64,000 nucleotides of DNA from Vibrio ouci (GCF_004551525.1 NZ_SATR01000019.1:32881-96880), one strand, 5' to 3'. Shown: positions 27,523-38,760, counted from the stretch's first letter. Notes: a model not told the origin generated them from the letters alone. Numbers and translations: made by a program.

Positions 27523-28537
27523 ATTTCTCATCAAAATGACGTGTCACCCCTACCGGGCGCTTGCCGTCACAGGCCCCTTTTTCTAAATCATACAGCGGGC
27601 TACTTCCATGCAAGCTCCAGCGGTGATCTTCTCTGGCCAACTTACGATACTGCGACGGTGTAACACCAATATAGGTCTGAAACGTCTCGTAGAAGCGACT
27701 GCTAGAGTTAAAGCCAACGGTAAGTGCGATATCTAAAATGGTTCTATCAGTATCACTGAGCAACGCTCTGGCGTGGTTGATCCTCATCGCGGTAATGTAC
27801 TGCTTGATGGTCATCTGCATGGTGCGCTGAAACACGTTCATCGCATAGTTGGCATGCAGACCAACATACTCTGCTATCGCTTTTGTAGTCAGCGGCATAT
27901 TGTGATGTGTCGCGATGTACTCAAGCATTTGACTGACGTAAAACTGAGAATGTTTGGATACGCCCTTTTTGGTGGTTTTATCCGCCCGTGCGGCGACCAA
28001 TTGTTTCCAACCGTCGAGGCAAACTCGTCGCAGCATTAAACCAATTTCGTCTACTGCGAGTTGCTGGCGGCCATCGATATTGTCATTGATTTCCTTCGCC
28101 CACCTTGCCAGCTCAAATTCACTCACCAACGCCTTAGATTTTGACTGAAGAACACAGCCATGGGTGATTTGATTAACGAGTTCTCGACTTAAAGGCCAAG
28201 ACATAAATTGGTGAATGGGAATATTAATGATGCCCATATTATGACTCGTGCCAGGGTTAGTTAGACGATGCGGCACTGAAGCCCAAAAAAGACCAATCGC
28301 GCCACTTTCGATCACCACAGGCGAGCCGTTGATTATGTATTCAACGTCATCGCCAAATGGGATGTTTACCTCCACTTGCCCATGCCAATGGTAACCCGGC
28401 ATGGAATGGGGCGCTCGAATCTCTACATCAATCTTTTCATAGGATGAATACAAAGAGAGTGGACTGACTAATACGTTTTCATCTGAGTACTCATTGCGAG
28501 TCACGATATAAGTGGTATCCGTTGCGCTGTTTGTCAT
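27521..28537 (-). CDS. melR: AraC-family melibiose operon regulator MelR
   Basis: A cytoplasmic transcription factor very similar to E. coli MelR throughout. SPLSLYSSYEKIDVEIRAPHSMPGYHWHGQ and FWASVPHRLTNPGTS form the N-terminal melibiose-sensing cupin. The C-terminal double helix-turn-helix includes HANYAMNVFQRTM and ALLSDTDRTILDIALTVGF. I chose the ATG at 28537 (MTNSATDTT, 338 residues) because GGGATGGAA lies upstream. ATGs at 28549 and 28576 are alternatives. The ~35 residues beyond the E. coli length are C-terminal. It is divergent from melA and should activate melAB with melibiose and CRP. Confidence 0.92.
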   Translation of the reverse strand: MTNSATDTTYIVTRNEYSDENVLVSPLSLYSSYEKIDVEIRAPHSMPGYHWHGQVEVNIPFGDDVEYIINGSPVVIESGAIGLFWASVPHRLTNPGTSHNMGIINIPIHQFMSWPLSRELVNQITHGCVLQSKSKALVSEFELARWAKEINDNIDGRQQLAVDEIGLMLRRVCLDGWKQLVAARADKTTKKGVSKHSQFYVSQMLEYIATHHNMPLTTKAIAEYVGLHANYAMNVFQRTMQMTIKQYITAMRINHARALLSDTDRTILDIALTVGFNSSSRFYETFQTYIGVTPSQYRKLAREDHRWSLHGSSPLYDLEKGACDGKRPVGVTRHFDEK

Positions 28538-28841
28538 TATCTGTTCCATCCCGAGCCAATAAAGTACTTGTAACAAATCTTTCCTGATAATACGCAGAGG
28601 CTGATCATATCAATCCATACTGATTACAACGCCAATTCCACCCAATCATTTTGCTTATCAATGAGTTACCTATCCCTCCCGTTTTATCATCAATGAATCC
28701 CAAAAACTAAGATTTTTCCAACACCAAATAGAAATATTAGGAAATAGGAGATTGCCGTTTTGAAGTGAGACGAATCGGTACTGGTCACACAGGTAATGTG
28801 TACTCATCCAAGCAAATACGTGATAGATGAGGAACCAACCA

Positions 28842-30200
28842 ATGAACAGCCCTAAGATCACTTTTATCGGTGCAGGCTCAACCATTTTTGTCAAAAACAT
28901 CCTTGGCGATGTGTTTCACAAGCCAGCTCTAAAAAACGCGCATATCGCCTTAATGGACATTGATGGAACTCGACTTGAAGAGTCCCATCTTGTGGTCAGC
29001 AAGCTGATGCAATCTTCTGGCGCGACAGGAACCATTAGTTGCCACTTAGAGCAAAAAGAAGCCCTGAAGAATGCCGACTTTGTGGTTATCGCCTTCCAAA
29101 TTGGCGGCTATGAACCTTGTACCGTCACCGATTTTGATGTGTGTAAGAAACACGGCTTAGAACAAACCATTGCTGATACGCTCGGACCAGGTGGCATTAT
29201 GCGCTCCCTACGCACTATTCCTCACCTGTGGCAGGTTTGTGAAGATATGAGTGAAGTGTGCCCAAATGCGACCATGCTCAACTACGTAAACCCAATGGCG
29301 ATGAACACTTGGGCGATGTATGAGAAGTACCCAAATATCAAACAAGTCGGTTTGTGCCATTCTGTTCAAGGGACTGCCGAAGAACTGGCTCGCGATCTTG
29401 ATCTCGACTACCAAGACTTACGCTATACCTGCGCTGGCATCAACCATATGGCCTACTACCTGACCCTAGAGAAGAAAAATGGCCAAGGCGAGTATGTCGA
29501 TATTTATCCTGATCTCCTCGCGGCATTTGAAAGCGGTCAAGCGCCTAAACCCGGCCTGCACCACAATGGCCGTTGTACCAACCTAGTCAGATACGAAATG
29601 TTTAAGAAGCTCGGCTATTTCGTCACTGAATCTTCTGAACATTTCTCGGAATACACCCCATATTTTATTAAGCCAAATCGCCCAGATTTAATTGAACGGT
29701 ATAAAGTACCGTTGGATGAGTATCCAAAGCGCTGCGTAGAGCAAATCGCTGATTGGAAACAAGATTTAGAAGCGTTTAAGGATGCAGATCAAATCACGGT
29801 CAAAGAGTCCCACGAATACGCCAGTACCATTATGAACTCGATTTGGACAGGAACGCCGAGTGTTATCTACGGTAACGTCAAAAATGAAGCTCTGATCGAT
29901 AACCTTCCACATGGGTGCTGTGTTGAAGTTGCTTGTCTTGTTGATGCTAACGGCATTCAACCGGTTAAAGCGGGCCGACTACCTAATCATCTAGCCGCTC
30001 TGATGCAAACCAACATCAATGTACAAACGCTACTGACAGAAGCCATCCTGACTGAAAATCGAGAGCGTATTTACCACGCAGCCATGTTAGATCCACACAC
30101 GGCAGCCGTGTTGGGAATAGAGGAGATTTACGCTCTGGTCGACGATTTGATCCAAGCGCACCAAGGTTGGTTACCAGACTGGGTTTATCAACAAGCTTAA
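28842..30200 (+). CDS. melA: Alpha-galactosidase MelA (glycoside hydrolase family 4)
   Basis: A 452-residue NAD- and Mn-dependent GH4 alpha-galactosidase (E. coli 451). KITFIGAGSTIFVKNILGDV is the NAD-binding start. The metal-binding Cys and His are in QVGLCHSVQGT and CAGINHMAYY. I place the start at 28842, because the in-frame ATG at 28827 overlaps the GAGGA ribosome site. It hydrolyses melibiose and other alpha-galactosides in the cytoplasm. The 265-base gap to melR holds the divergent promoters and an ACACA-GGTAA-TGTGT inverted repeat at 28787-28801. Confidence 0.96.
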   Translation: MNSPKITFIGAGSTIFVKNILGDVFHKPALKNAHIALMDIDGTRLEESHLVVSKLMQSSGATGTISCHLEQKEALKNADFVVIAFQIGGYEPCTVTDFDVCKKHGLEQTIADTLGPGGIMRSLRTIPHLWQVCEDMSEVCPNATMLNYVNPMAMNTWAMYEKYPNIKQVGLCHSVQGTAEELARDLDLDYQDLRYTCAGINHMAYYLTLEKKNGQGEYVDIYPDLLAAFESGQAPKPGLHHNGRCTNLVRYEMFKKLGYFVTESSEHFSEYTPYFIKPNRPDLIERYKVPLDEYPKRCVEQIADWKQDLEAFKDADQITVKESHEYASTIMNSIWTGTPSVIYGNVKNEALIDNLPHGCCVEVACLVDANGIQPVKAGRLPNHLAALMQTNINVQTLLTEAILTENRERIYHAAMLDPHTAAVLGIEEIYALVDDLIQAHQGWLPDWVYQQA

Positions 30201-30282
30201 TTTCAAATAACAACAAGCTTTCTAATAACAATATAACGTGAACAATATACGCCTCCTTAATTAGGGGGCGTAAGGAGCACCC

Positions 30283-31710
30283 ATGAGCATTTCAATGAAC
30301 ACCAAGCTGAGTTACGGCTTTGGGGCATTTGGTAAAGATTTTGCGATTACCATTGTCTATATGTATTTGATGTTTTACTACACGGACGTGGTTGGCATTT
30401 CAGCCGCCACTGTCGGTACTATTTTCCTCGTCGCACGTATCTGGGATGCAGTGAACGACCCGATAATGGGCTGGATTGTCAATAACACGCGCAGTCGTTG
30501 GGGTAAGTTTAAGCCTTGGATTCTGATTGGTACGATTGCCAACTCTGTTGTCCTCTTCATGCTATTTAGCGCTCACCATATCGAAGGCCCTTGGCTTATC
30601 GCATACGCCGCGGTCACTTACATCTTATGGGGAATGACTTACACCTTAATGGATATCCCTTTCTGGTCTTTAGTCCCGACGTTAACGTTAGATAAACGTG
30701 AACGTGAAGACCTTGTTCCCTACCCTAGATTCTTCGCGAGCCTCGCCTGGCTTGTTACGGCGGCCATCGCCATGCCGTTCGTTAACTACGTCGGAGGTGA
30801 TGACAAAGGCTACGGCTTCCAAGTCTTCACATTACTGCTTATCGCCTGCTTTGTTGTCTCTACCTACATCACATTAAGAAACGTCAAAGAGCGTTACTCA
30901 ACCAACCAGCTTGATACCAGCCAACCAGAAGAGCGCGTCTCGCTGAAATCACTACTCAAGCTTATCTACAAGAATGACCAACTGACCAGCGTCCTTTGCA
31001 TGGCTCTGTCTTACAACCTCGCTACCAATATCATTACTGCTTTTGCTGTTTATTACTTTACTTACGTCGTTGGCAATGAAGACTTGTTCCCTTACTACAT
31101 GGCCTATGCTGGTATTGCTAACCTAATCACTCTTGTACTGTTCCCCAAACTGGCACAAATGTTCTCTCGCCGCGTGTTGTGGGCATGTGCATCAAGCTTA
31201 CCGATTCTGGGCAGCGCAGTACTTATCTATGTCGGCATGTATGACAAACAAAGTATTCTGCTTATTTCAACAGCGGGTGTGTTACTGCAAATCGGTACCG
31301 CGCTGTTCTGGGTACTGAACGTCATTATGGTGGCGGACACGGTGGACTACGGCGAATTCAAACTCGGTCAACGCTGCGAAAGTATCGCCTATTCTGTTCA
31401 AACTCTGGTGGTGAAAGCGGGCTCTGCCTTCGCTGCATTCTTCATTGGCATTGCCTTAACAGCAGTCGACTACGTACCGAATGTCGAGCAAAGCCCTGAC
31501 ACCGTGTTCGGCATGCAATGCATTATGGTCGGCCTACCGGCTATCTTCTTCGCAATTGCATTAGTGGTTTACTTCCGCTTCTACAAGCTAAACGGCCAGT
31601 TCCATCAAAATATTCAAGATCATCTGACAGAAAAGTATCAACACATTGGCGATAGCAACTCCCCTGTGAGCAGCGAGCCAAAACCTGCAAGCGCAGCACA
31701 AGCAACTTAA
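30283..31710 (+). CDS. melB: Melibiose:cation symporter MelB
   Basis: A 475-residue, 12-segment sodium/proton-coupled melibiose permease of the GPH family (E. coli 473). The residues that bind cation and sugar in E. coli MelB are kept: D19 in GAFGKDF, and D55 and D59 in [10 protein letters not shown]. The [11 protein letters not shown] cytoplasmic loop and the DIPFWSLVP motif follow. An AAGGAG site precedes the ATG. A hairpin (30249-30271, ACGCCTCC / GGGGGCGT) lies just upstream, between melA and melB, and may modulate translation. Confidence 0.96.
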   Translation: MSISMNTKLSYGFGAFGKDFAITIVYMYLMFYYTDVVGISAATVGTIFLVARIWDAVNDPIMGWIVNNTRSRWGKFKPWILIGTIANSVVLFMLFSAHHIEGPWLIAYAAVTYILWGMTYTLMDIPFWSLVPTLTLDKREREDLVPYPRFFASLAWLVTAAIAMPFVNYVGGDDKGYGFQVFTLLLIACFVVSTYITLRNVKERYSTNQLDTSQPEERVSLKSLLKLIYKNDQLTSVLCMALSYNLATNIITAFAVYYFTYVVGNEDLFPYYMAYAGIANLITLVLFPKLAQMFSRRVLWACASSLPILGSAVLIYVGMYDKQSILLISTAGVLLQIGTALFWVLNVIMVADTVDYGEFKLGQRCESIAYSVQTLVVKAGSAFAAFFIGIALTAVDYVPNVEQSPDTVFGMQCIMVGLPAIFFAIALVVYFRFYKLNGQFHQNIQDHLTEKYQHIGDSNSPVSSEPKPASAAQAT

Positions 31711-31798
31711 TCAACTACGGGCATCTCGCCCGTAGCTTTTTATAAAAATTACCGAGACGCTGCTTAGCATTCCTACAAAATTCAATAACGAGAACACT

Positions 31799-34009
31799 AT
31801 GAAGCACAACCTAATTACCTGCGCACTATCTTGTGCACTTGCGATATCCGGAGTGGCACACGCCAAACAACATGATAACTTACTCTCTAACCCAAGCTTT
31901 GAAGACAAAGGGCTTGGCTGGAGCTATTGGTTTGCCAACATCAAAAATGACTCCGCTTATGAAGGAGAATATCGAGGCCGAATTGCCACTGGTACTACCC
32001 ACAGCATCAATCAGATCATCACCGTTCCTGAAACTGGCTTTTACGATCTCTCTGCCTATGTCATTAGTCCAGCCAATGATGCGACGATTGCGGTCACTAA
32101 CCTTTACGATGAAGTACTCGTCAGCAAGTCCGTTAAACCAAGCCAAAGCTACAAAAAAAACACCCTTAAGCACATCGCATTAGAGCAAGGCGAGCAGCTC
32201 AAAGTCTCTATCACAGGGTCAAATGAAGGCGGTGTCAGCGTCGACAATATTAGCTTAACCAAAAGCAACAAAAACAAACCTCTCAGCTTTAATCAGATTA
32301 TTCAGTTCAACGTCAAAGACCAGTCCGGTGCCAGCAACATCAATCGTAACCATAAACGAGTCGAAATCGATGTTCCGTTTGGCACTGAATTAACTCAAGT
32401 AACTGTCGACAACTTAATCGTATCGAATGGCAGTGGCACTACGATTAGCCAAGGAGATGTGCTTGATCTCACTCAGCCAATGGTCATCACGCTTAGCTCC
32501 AATGACCATCAGCCAGAGCAGTGGACGATTAGCGCCACAGAGCAGCCTAAACAGATCACAGTTACATCATCCAATGCCATGCTTGAGGACTCTTTCGCTT
32601 GGGCGGTGGATAAAACGAAGCGTTTTGTGATGACAGGAAAACACGACTTGGTTAACCGTGATGAGAATAACAACGACGGCACTGGTACGGCTGACTACAT
32701 CCCTTCTTATTGGGCGGGGTACTTTGATCGCACAGCTTTTTATTCTCGTGACTTTTTACACCAAGCCAGCGGCGCACAATTAGCCGGACTAGCAGTAGAA
32801 AACTTCTCGATGTTTAAGACCTTTGCCCAGCATTCAACGGAGTCGAGAAAATGGTACACGCTGTGGGCCGTCAATTTTGATGGAACCCCTCATACCATTG
32901 ATTATGTCGACGATTCTTGGTTTGTACGCGAAGTCCCAGCACAGTTCGAGTTTGTAGAGAAAGCGTGGCAGCAATATCTGTGGACTGGAGATGAGCGTTA
33001 TATTGAAGACGAGGATCTGTGGCGTTTCTACACCAAGGTTCTGACCGACTATATCGCACTCCATGACGATCAAGACCCGAATGGGATTGCCGAAGGTTAC
33101 GGTGGGATTTTCGAAGGCTCTGCGACCTACAACGAGCGTGGAGAATTCCCGATCGAAGCTGGTGATGCCATCGGTTCACAGTATCAAGCAACATTAGCTT
33201 ACTCAAAGATGCTCGAAGCGCGCCAAGAATATAGCCAAGCTGCCGTTTGGAGCGAGAAAGCGCAACAACTGAAAGATTACTTTAATCAAGAATGGAGTAT
33301 CGCCGACCCTAGCGAGCCACTGGGCAACTATGTCAACATCGTACAAAAAGATGGCTTACGCCTTAACGACTTTGGTAAGGAAAACAGTTGGTTTATGCCG
33401 ATGAAACGCATCACCAACCCAGATGCGCGTAATGATAAATACCTCGACTTTATCGCCGCCAATCTAGGTGATGGTATCGGTTCTACGCCTGAAGCGCCAA
33501 ATAACATTGAAGCTTATACCTACATCCCAGAAACCTACTTCCCGTACAACCGCAACGAAGAAGCTTGGAAGTGGATGCAGTACATTATGGATACTAAAGA
33601 CCAGCCCCATGAGCGTCCAACTCAAGGTACTAACGGCGACTATCCAGAACTGTCGTTTACCTTCATTGCTAACACTATTGAAGGCTTAATGGGTATCAAA
33701 CCGAATGCGGCTAAAGAAACCATTATTACCGCTTCTCACCTTACTCCGGACATCAAATGGCTAGAGGCAAAACATATACTGATGGGTGAACATGAACTAA
33801 CCATTCGTCATGACGGATTAGAGCAAACGACGTTGACCAACAACTCACAAACAACGCTCGAATGGGAAGCTTGGTTCTATGGTGATTTCGCTTCACTGAC
33901 AGTGGATGGACATGCAATGCCAACCAGTCAAAAGGAAATCAACGGGCAGTTGGTGAGCTACGTTGTCATTGCTGTTGAAGGAGAGCAAAACAGAATCGTT
34001 GCTAAGTAA
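31799..34009 (+). CDS. Secreted multidomain six-hairpin glycosidase-like protein linked to melAB
   Basis: A 736-residue exported protein. The signal peptide ends near GVAHA (about 22 residues). Residues ~25-155 look like a carbohydrate-binding beta-sandwich (NLLSNPSFEDKGLGWSYW ... GGVSVDNISL). Residues ~165-255 look like a DUF5018-type or Ig-like domain (VEIDVPFGTELTQVTVDNLIV). The large C-terminal part is aromatic-rich and helical (SYWAGYFDRTAFYSRDFLHQ, IAEGYGGIFEGSATYNERGEF), resembling (alpha/alpha)6 glycosidases. It lies 88 bases after melB without a clear terminator between, so it may release alpha-galactosides outside the cytoplasm for MelB. The family assignment is tentative and the substrate unknown. 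Confidence 0.72.
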   Translation: MKHNLITCALSCALAISGVAHAKQHDNLLSNPSFEDKGLGWSYWFANIKNDSAYEGEYRGRIATGTTHSINQIITVPETGFYDLSAYVISPANDATIAVTNLYDEVLVSKSVKPSQSYKKNTLKHIALEQGEQLKVSITGSNEGGVSVDNISLTKSNKNKPLSFNQIIQFNVKDQSGASNINRNHKRVEIDVPFGTELTQVTVDNLIVSNGSGTTISQGDVLDLTQPMVITLSSNDHQPEQWTISATEQPKQITVTSSNAMLEDSFAWAVDKTKRFVMTGKHDLVNRDENNNDGTGTADYIPSYWAGYFDRTAFYSRDFLHQASGAQLAGLAVENFSMFKTFAQHSTESRKWYTLWAVNFDGTPHTIDYVDDSWFVREVPAQFEFVEKAWQQYLWTGDERYIEDEDLWRFYTKVLTDYIALHDDQDPNGIAEGYGGIFEGSATYNERGEFPIEAGDAIGSQYQATLAYSKMLEARQEYSQAAVWSEKAQQLKDYFNQEWSIADPSEPLGNYVNIVQKDGLRLNDFGKENSWFMPMKRITNPDARNDKYLDFIAANLGDGIGSTPEAPNNIEAYTYIPETYFPYNRNEEAWKWMQYIMDTKDQPHERPTQGTNGDYPELSFTFIANTIEGLMGIKPNAAKETIITASHLTPDIKWLEAKHILMGEHELTIRHDGLEQTTLTNNSQTTLEWEAWFYGDFASLTVDGHAMPTSQKEINGQLVSYVVIAVEGEQNRIVAK

Positions 34010-34031
34010 TCCTTTGAAATTCACTTCCAAT

Positions 34032-34060
34032 ATAGGCTCTCGGCCAATTCGAGAGCCTAT
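34032..34060. terminator. Hairpin between the glycosidase gene and the slipin gene
   Basis: Perfect 11-bp stem ATAGGCTCTCG / CGAGAGCCTAT with a 7-base loop, lying between convergent genes. T runs are short. Confidence 0.6.
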
Positions 34061-34070
34061 CAATCATGCT

Positions 34071-34865
34071 TTATGGCTTATTCTCTTTGTCCCCTGTTCC
34101 GTGCCTTTTAAACAGCCCCTCCATCAACTCCATCGGTAATGGAAAGACAATGGTCGAACTTTTCTCTCCAGCAATCTCGGTCAAGGTTTGTAGATAACGC
34201 AGTAGCATCGCGTTAGGCTGAGTGGCCATCTTGCTCGCGGCCTCAACAAGCTTTTCTGAGGCTTCCATCTCGCCCGAGGCATGAATGACTTTCGCCCTTC
34301 TCGCCCTTTCTGCTTCCGCTTGTTTGGCTATCGCCCGAATCATGCTTTCATTCAGGTCGACGTGCTTAATCTCTACATCCGAAACTTTGATCCCCCACCC
34401 GTCAGAACGTGCATCCAAAATGGTTTGAATATCTGTGTTGAGCATTTCACGATTAGCCAGCATTTCATCTAACTCATGCTGACCTAATACTGAACGCAGC
34501 GTGGTTTGAGCGAGTTGAGAAGTGGCCGCTAAATAATCTTCGACATTAATGATCGCCTTTTGCGCATCGACCACTCGAAAATAGATTACCGCATTCACGC
34601 GAACAGAAACGTTGTCACGGCTGATCACATCTTGGCTTGGAACATCCATCACCACGGTTCGCATATCGACTTTAACAATTTGTTGAATCATAGGGATAAC
34701 GACAATTAACCCCGGCCCTTTGACCATTTGAAAACGGCCCAAGAAGAAAATCACCCCGCGTTCATACTCACGTAAAACGTGAAACAAGCTAAACGCAATT
34801 AACAACACCAAGCCCACTAAGATGACTGGCGTGAGCATCCCACTCATGAGTAATTGTTCCAACAT
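34071..34865 (-). CDS. Slipin / SPFH (band 7) membrane protein
   Basis: A 264-residue stomatin-like protein. One N-terminal membrane segment (about 10-28) is followed by an SPFH domain ([36 protein letters not shown]) and a coiled helix ([26 protein letters not shown]). Slipins oligomerise in the membrane. Paired with NfeD-type proteases they form a conserved module whose role is thought to be membrane protein quality control. It starts one base after the NfeD gene, so the two are translationally linked. Confidence 0.9.
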   Translation of the reverse strand: MLEQLLMSGMLTPVILVGLVLLIAFSLFHVLREYERGVIFFLGRFQMVKGPGLIVVIPMIQQIVKVDMRTVVMDVPSQDVISRDNVSVRVNAVIYFRVVDAQKAIINVEDYLAATSQLAQTTLRSVLGQHELDEMLANREMLNTDIQTILDARSDGWGIKVSDVEIKHVDLNESMIRAIAKQAEAERARRAKVIHASGEMEASEKLVEAASKMATQPNAMLLRYLQTLTEIAGEKSSTIVFPLPMELMEGLFKRHGTGDKENKP

Positions 34866-34866
34866 C

Positions 34867-36213
34867 TTAACCTCCTTGCTGTTTTTTAATTGTCAGCGTC
34901 AGTCCCTCAATATCTTCAATGACCACCACTTCCCCCGCCGAGTAATGTTCATTGCCTTGCGCTGCCCAGCGCTCTCCATTTACCCGCACATAACCCTGCT
35001 GTTCAAATGCCCTCTCAACCACTGCGTCACTGCCGATGAGATCTTCAATACCACTGACCACTTGGCTCTTTCTCAGTTGCAGTACCCTGCGCAAAACAAA
35101 CATTACAAATGCCGCCGAAGTAAATGCGATCGAGTAGATAAGGCTCATAGAGATTCGCAGTTCAGGGATATCACTATCGAACAAGAATATTGAGCCCAAC
35201 ACGAAAGCCACCACGCCACCAAAGCCCAAAATGCCAAAGCTCGGCACTAAGGATTCCGCCACCAGTAAACCGAGTCCTAATACAATCAGGCCAACCCCGA
35301 CATAGTTCACTGGCAACATTTGAAAAGCATAAGTAGCGACAAGCAAGCAGATCGCCCCCACCACTCCCGCGACACCAAAACCTGGGCTATAGAACTCAAG
35401 CAGCAATCCGTAAAAACCAATAATCAGCAGTAGATAGGCGATATTAGGATTGGTGATGGTCGACATAAATTGATTACGCCAATCGGGTGCCCGATGTTCC
35501 AACTTAGCCGAAGAGAGGGCTAGCGTGGTTTGAGAATCAGCGACTTTAATAGTGAAGCCATCCAACAATAACAACAGTTGTTCGGGCGACTCAGCAATCA
35601 AATTGATGACATTTTTCTCTTTCGCCTCACTGGCAGACAAGGTCGCTGCGTCACGTACCGCAGACTCTGCCCATTCCGCATTACGCCCTCTTAACTGCGC
35701 GAGAGAGCGTATGTAGGCAATAGAATCATTGAGCACTTTCTTTTCCATTGCAGTTGGTGTCTCTGGCTTTTCTTGTGGCTGATTAGGTGCACCACCACCG
35801 CCAATGCTGACCGGTGTGGCTGCACCGAGGGTTGTTGCGGGAGCCATGGCAGCAATATGGCAAGCATAGAGAATAAAAGTACCAGCGCTGGCGGCTCTTG
35901 CTCCTTGCGGATGAACAAGGCATAGAATAGGAATGTTAGAGGCAAGTATGGCCTGATTTATATCGCGTAAACTACTGACGAGCCCGCCAGGAGTATCAAT
36001 GGTCATGAGCAAAGCAGGCACATTTGGCTGCTGATTGGCTAACTGGATTTGCTTGATGACGTAGTCACCCACAGCAGGGCCAATTGCTCCGCTGATGGAA
36101 ATGACTGGTACCGTTTGATTAGGCGTATTATTCTCTTCTGCTTGAACAACACTGGCCGGCCACCACAAGATAAAAAAAGCATATAGGAGTGATTTTATTC
36201 TCTGCAGGTACAT
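34867..36213 (-). CDS. NfeD1b-type membrane serine protease (ClpP-class)
   Basis: A 448-residue membrane protease partner of slipin. After a signal peptide, the ClpP-like domain (about 35-230) has [14 protein letters not shown], the oxyanion [11 protein letters not shown] and the catalytic serine in ARAASAGTF. Four or so membrane segments (about 255-375) and an NfeD OB-fold at the C-terminus ([23 protein letters not shown]) follow. Archaeal relatives cleave the C-terminus of the adjacent stomatin, so the slipin is the likely partner or substrate. It heads the two-gene operon. Confidence 0.9.
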   Translation of the reverse strand: MYLQRIKSLLYAFFILWWPASVVQAEENNTPNQTVPVISISGAIGPAVGDYVIKQIQLANQQPNVPALLMTIDTPGGLVSSLRDINQAILASNIPILCLVHPQGARAASAGTFILYACHIAAMAPATTLGAATPVSIGGGGAPNQPQEKPETPTAMEKKVLNDSIAYIRSLAQLRGRNAEWAESAVRDAATLSASEAKEKNVINLIAESPEQLLLLLDGFTIKVADSQTTLALSSAKLEHRAPDWRNQFMSTITNPNIAYLLLIIGFYGLLLEFYSPGFGVAGVVGAICLLVATYAFQMLPVNYVGVGLIVLGLGLLVAESLVPSFGILGFGGVVAFVLGSIFLFDSDIPELRISMSLIYSIAFTSAAFVMFVLRRVLQLRKSQVVSGIEDLIGSDAVVERAFEQQGYVRVNGERWAAQGNEHYSAGEVVVIEDIEGLTLTIKKQQGG

Positions 36214-36404
36214 TGCGCTATCCCACCGATACTGTTGATTTGAGTTTAGACTATCTCAACCAACACAGCGTTCATTTATAGGGACAATACTTATAGTATC
36301 TGCAAAACCTACAGTTGAAATTGGATAAGTTGTAACCTAAAACTTAGTAAGTACATTGCACAGTAGTAGCTACCACTTTCACTTTATCAGACCAAGTGTA
36401 TTGA

Positions 36405-37925
36405 ATGGATATGAATGATAGCTTTTGTTTTGCCGACGAACCATCCGACGAGGAAGTAAGTCCCGACCGACACTGGGAAGTGTTAATCGTGGATGATGAG
36501 CAAGATGTCCACGATATCACCTGTATTGTCCTAAATAGCTTTCAGTTTCTTGGACGCGACCTTAAGTTCACTCACGCCTATTCGGGGAAACAAGCACGCC
36601 AACTTATCGAACAAGCAGAGACTCCGTTTGCGGTGATTTAGTTAGATGTTGTGATGGAAACACGTCAAGCGGGCTTAGAACTGGTGAGATGGATTAGAGA
36701 CGAATACGATGATCATAACTGTCGAATCATCTTAAGGACAGGGCAACCAGGTGATGCACCTGAAGAAGAGATCATTTTTAACTACGATATAAACGACTAT
36801 AAAAATAAAACTGAGCTCAACTCTACCCGCCTGACCACATCAACGCTCTCGGCGATACGCGCCTACAATGACATTCGAACCATTGAGCAAACGCGCGCTG
36901 GGCTCAAATGCATCATTAACTCGACCTCGAATATTTTGACCGAAGACTCTAGCGCAGAGTGGCTGCAAGGAATCTTAGTGCAAGTGGTCGCTTTGCTGAG
37001 GCTCGATGAAGTCCATGCGGTTCATTTTGGCGCCGCCCCTCTCGATGGTGAATGGACCATAGTCGCGACCTCAAACACCTCTATGCGCCCACTCGGTAAT
37101 AAGCTCTCCCAATATTGCGATTTGGGTACACAGCAGTATGACTTCGGTAGCCCGCAAATCAGCGAGTTTGATCATAACACCTACGTACTTCCCGTCTCCG
37201 TCAATCACTGCCAAGGACTGATATTTATTGAGTCACCCGCAGAGGTCATTGAAAAGCAGAGAGAGCTGATCGACATTTTCATCAACAGTGCAATTGCAGC
37301 ATACGACAAAACATTCCTTCTGCGAGACATCGTCGAAACTCAGAAAGAGATCGCTTATCGATTGGGTGAAGTGGTGGAAACTCGCTCTAAGGAATCTGGG
37401 AGCCATGTTAAGCGCCTCGCTATTCTCTCAGAAGTACTGGCTAAGCACATCGGGCTGCCAGACGAATATGCCAACAAAATCAAGCTCGCCTCCCCGTTAC
37501 ATGATATTGGTAAAATTGCAATTCCCGACAGTATCTTACACAAGCCAGGTAAACTGAATTCTGAAGAGTGGGCCATCATGCAAACCCATGCCGAAATCGG
37601 CGAGGAGATTTTATCTGGGTCGAACCTAGAGATTTTGCAGATTGCAGCGGTAATTGCCGGTAATCATCACGAAAAATGGGACGGTACAGGTTACCCTCGC
37701 CAACTCAAAGAGGACAAAATTCCTATCGAGGGCCGAATTACTGCAATCGTAGATGTCTTCGATGCCTTAGCGTCCAAACGCAGCTACAAGGAACCTTGGG
37801 AATCCGAATCGATAAGGGACTATATTCGCTCACAACGTGGCAAGCATTTTGACCCAGAGATCTGCGACGCGTTCTTATCTATCTTCGACCAATGCCTTGA
37901 GATAAGAAATGCCTACCCCGACTGA
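36405..37925 (+). pseudogene. Response regulator-DUF3369-HD-GYP protein interrupted by an in-frame TAG
   Basis: A gene for a c-di-GMP phosphodiesterase response regulator, split by one amber codon at 36639-36641. Both halves are in the same frame (36405-36641 and 36642-37925). The first part ends ...ETPFAVI. The second begins LDVVMETRQAGLELVRWIRD, so the stop sits directly before the receiver motif holding the phospho-acceptor Asp. The second part continues through DUF3369 (about 36,880-37,290) to HD-GYP (HDIGKIAIPDSILHKPGK, HHEKWDGTGYP). The intact paralogue at 48796-50346 reads LALVDVVMESDHAG there. A Leu TTG to TAG change would explain it. A GTG-ATG at 36651 could re-initiate to give a protein lacking most of the receiver. 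Sequencing error is possible. Confidence 0.82.
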
Positions 37926-38736
37926 TGCCGACTCGACTCACACACTCGAAGAGTTATTGCACTCAACTAAGCAACAACTATTAGAAGCAGAAAAGAAGGC
38001 GTCTATCGGGCAATTGGTCGCGGGGATCACTCATGAGGTCAACACCCCTATTGGCAACAGTATTACTACAGCAAGCCATCTGCTCAAGCTGATTCAACAA
38101 CTCGAAAGCCGCGTTAAAGAAAACAAGCTCACGCGCAGTGAGTTAGACCATTTTTTTGAATCCTCCGCAAATATCAACCATATATTGATGAGTAACCTCG
38201 ACCGCTCTGCCGATATCATCAAAAGACTGAAACGTTTATCAACAGACAACATTCAGTCCTTGATTGATAAGGTCAATATCGGCAATAAGATTCAAGACAC
38301 CATCTTAGCGTTAGAGCCGAACTTGCGTGGGGTTGAGATTAAGATGATAAATATTCAAAACGTAGAAGTTAAAACCGATACTGGCCTCATCTACCACGTC
38401 ATTTCGAATCTGATCTTAAACGCCAAAAAGCACGCGTTTCACAACGTCTCTCAACCAAGGATTGTCGTTAGCATGGACGACTATCAAGAGGATAAAGTCG
38501 TCATCATCGTGGAAGATAATGGCATCGGAATTGAAGAGCAGAAATTAAGCAAGATTTTTGAGGATTTCTATAGCACGGCCAAAGACAATGGCGGTACTGG
38601 CCTTGGATTATCCATAGTGAAAAATGTGCTCTCCCGTGCTAACAGTACCATCGAGTGCCATAGCATAGTCGGACAAGGAACCACATTTACAATTACGATA
38701 CCCGGCCCTGCAGTTTTAATTGAAAATGAAGAATGA
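37909..38736 (+). CDS. Soluble histidine kinase paired with the HD-GYP regulator
   Basis: A 275-residue kinase with no membrane segment. A short coiled lead (LEELLHSTKQQLLEAEKKASIGQLVAGI) precedes the H-box THEVNTP with His42. The ATPase domain follows: N-box NLILNAKKHAF, VEDNGIGI, and GGTGLGLSIV. It overlaps the 3' end of the HD-GYP gene by 17 bases, so they are co-translated. With no sensor domain, it must take its signal from a partner. Its H-box region resembles the end of the large kinase at 46865-48814, pointing to a duplicated module. Confidence 0.85.
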   Translation: MPTPTDADSTHTLEELLHSTKQQLLEAEKKASIGQLVAGITHEVNTPIGNSITTASHLLKLIQQLESRVKENKLTRSELDHFFESSANINHILMSNLDRSADIIKRLKRLSTDNIQSLIDKVNIGNKIQDTILALEPNLRGVEIKMINIQNVEVKTDTGLIYHVISNLILNAKKHAFHNVSQPRIVVSMDDYQEDKVVIIVEDNGIGIEEQKLSKIFEDFYSTAKDNGGTGLGLSIVKNVLSRANSTIECHSIVGQGTTFTITIPGPAVLIENEE

Positions 38737-38737
38737 A

Positions 38738-38760
38738 AAAGGCGACTCACTGCCGCCTTT
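38738..38760. terminator. Terminator between the kinase gene and pstS
   Basis: AAAGGCG / CGCCTTT stem with a 9-base loop, with A and T tracts on both sides, between convergent genes. Confidence 0.7.
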
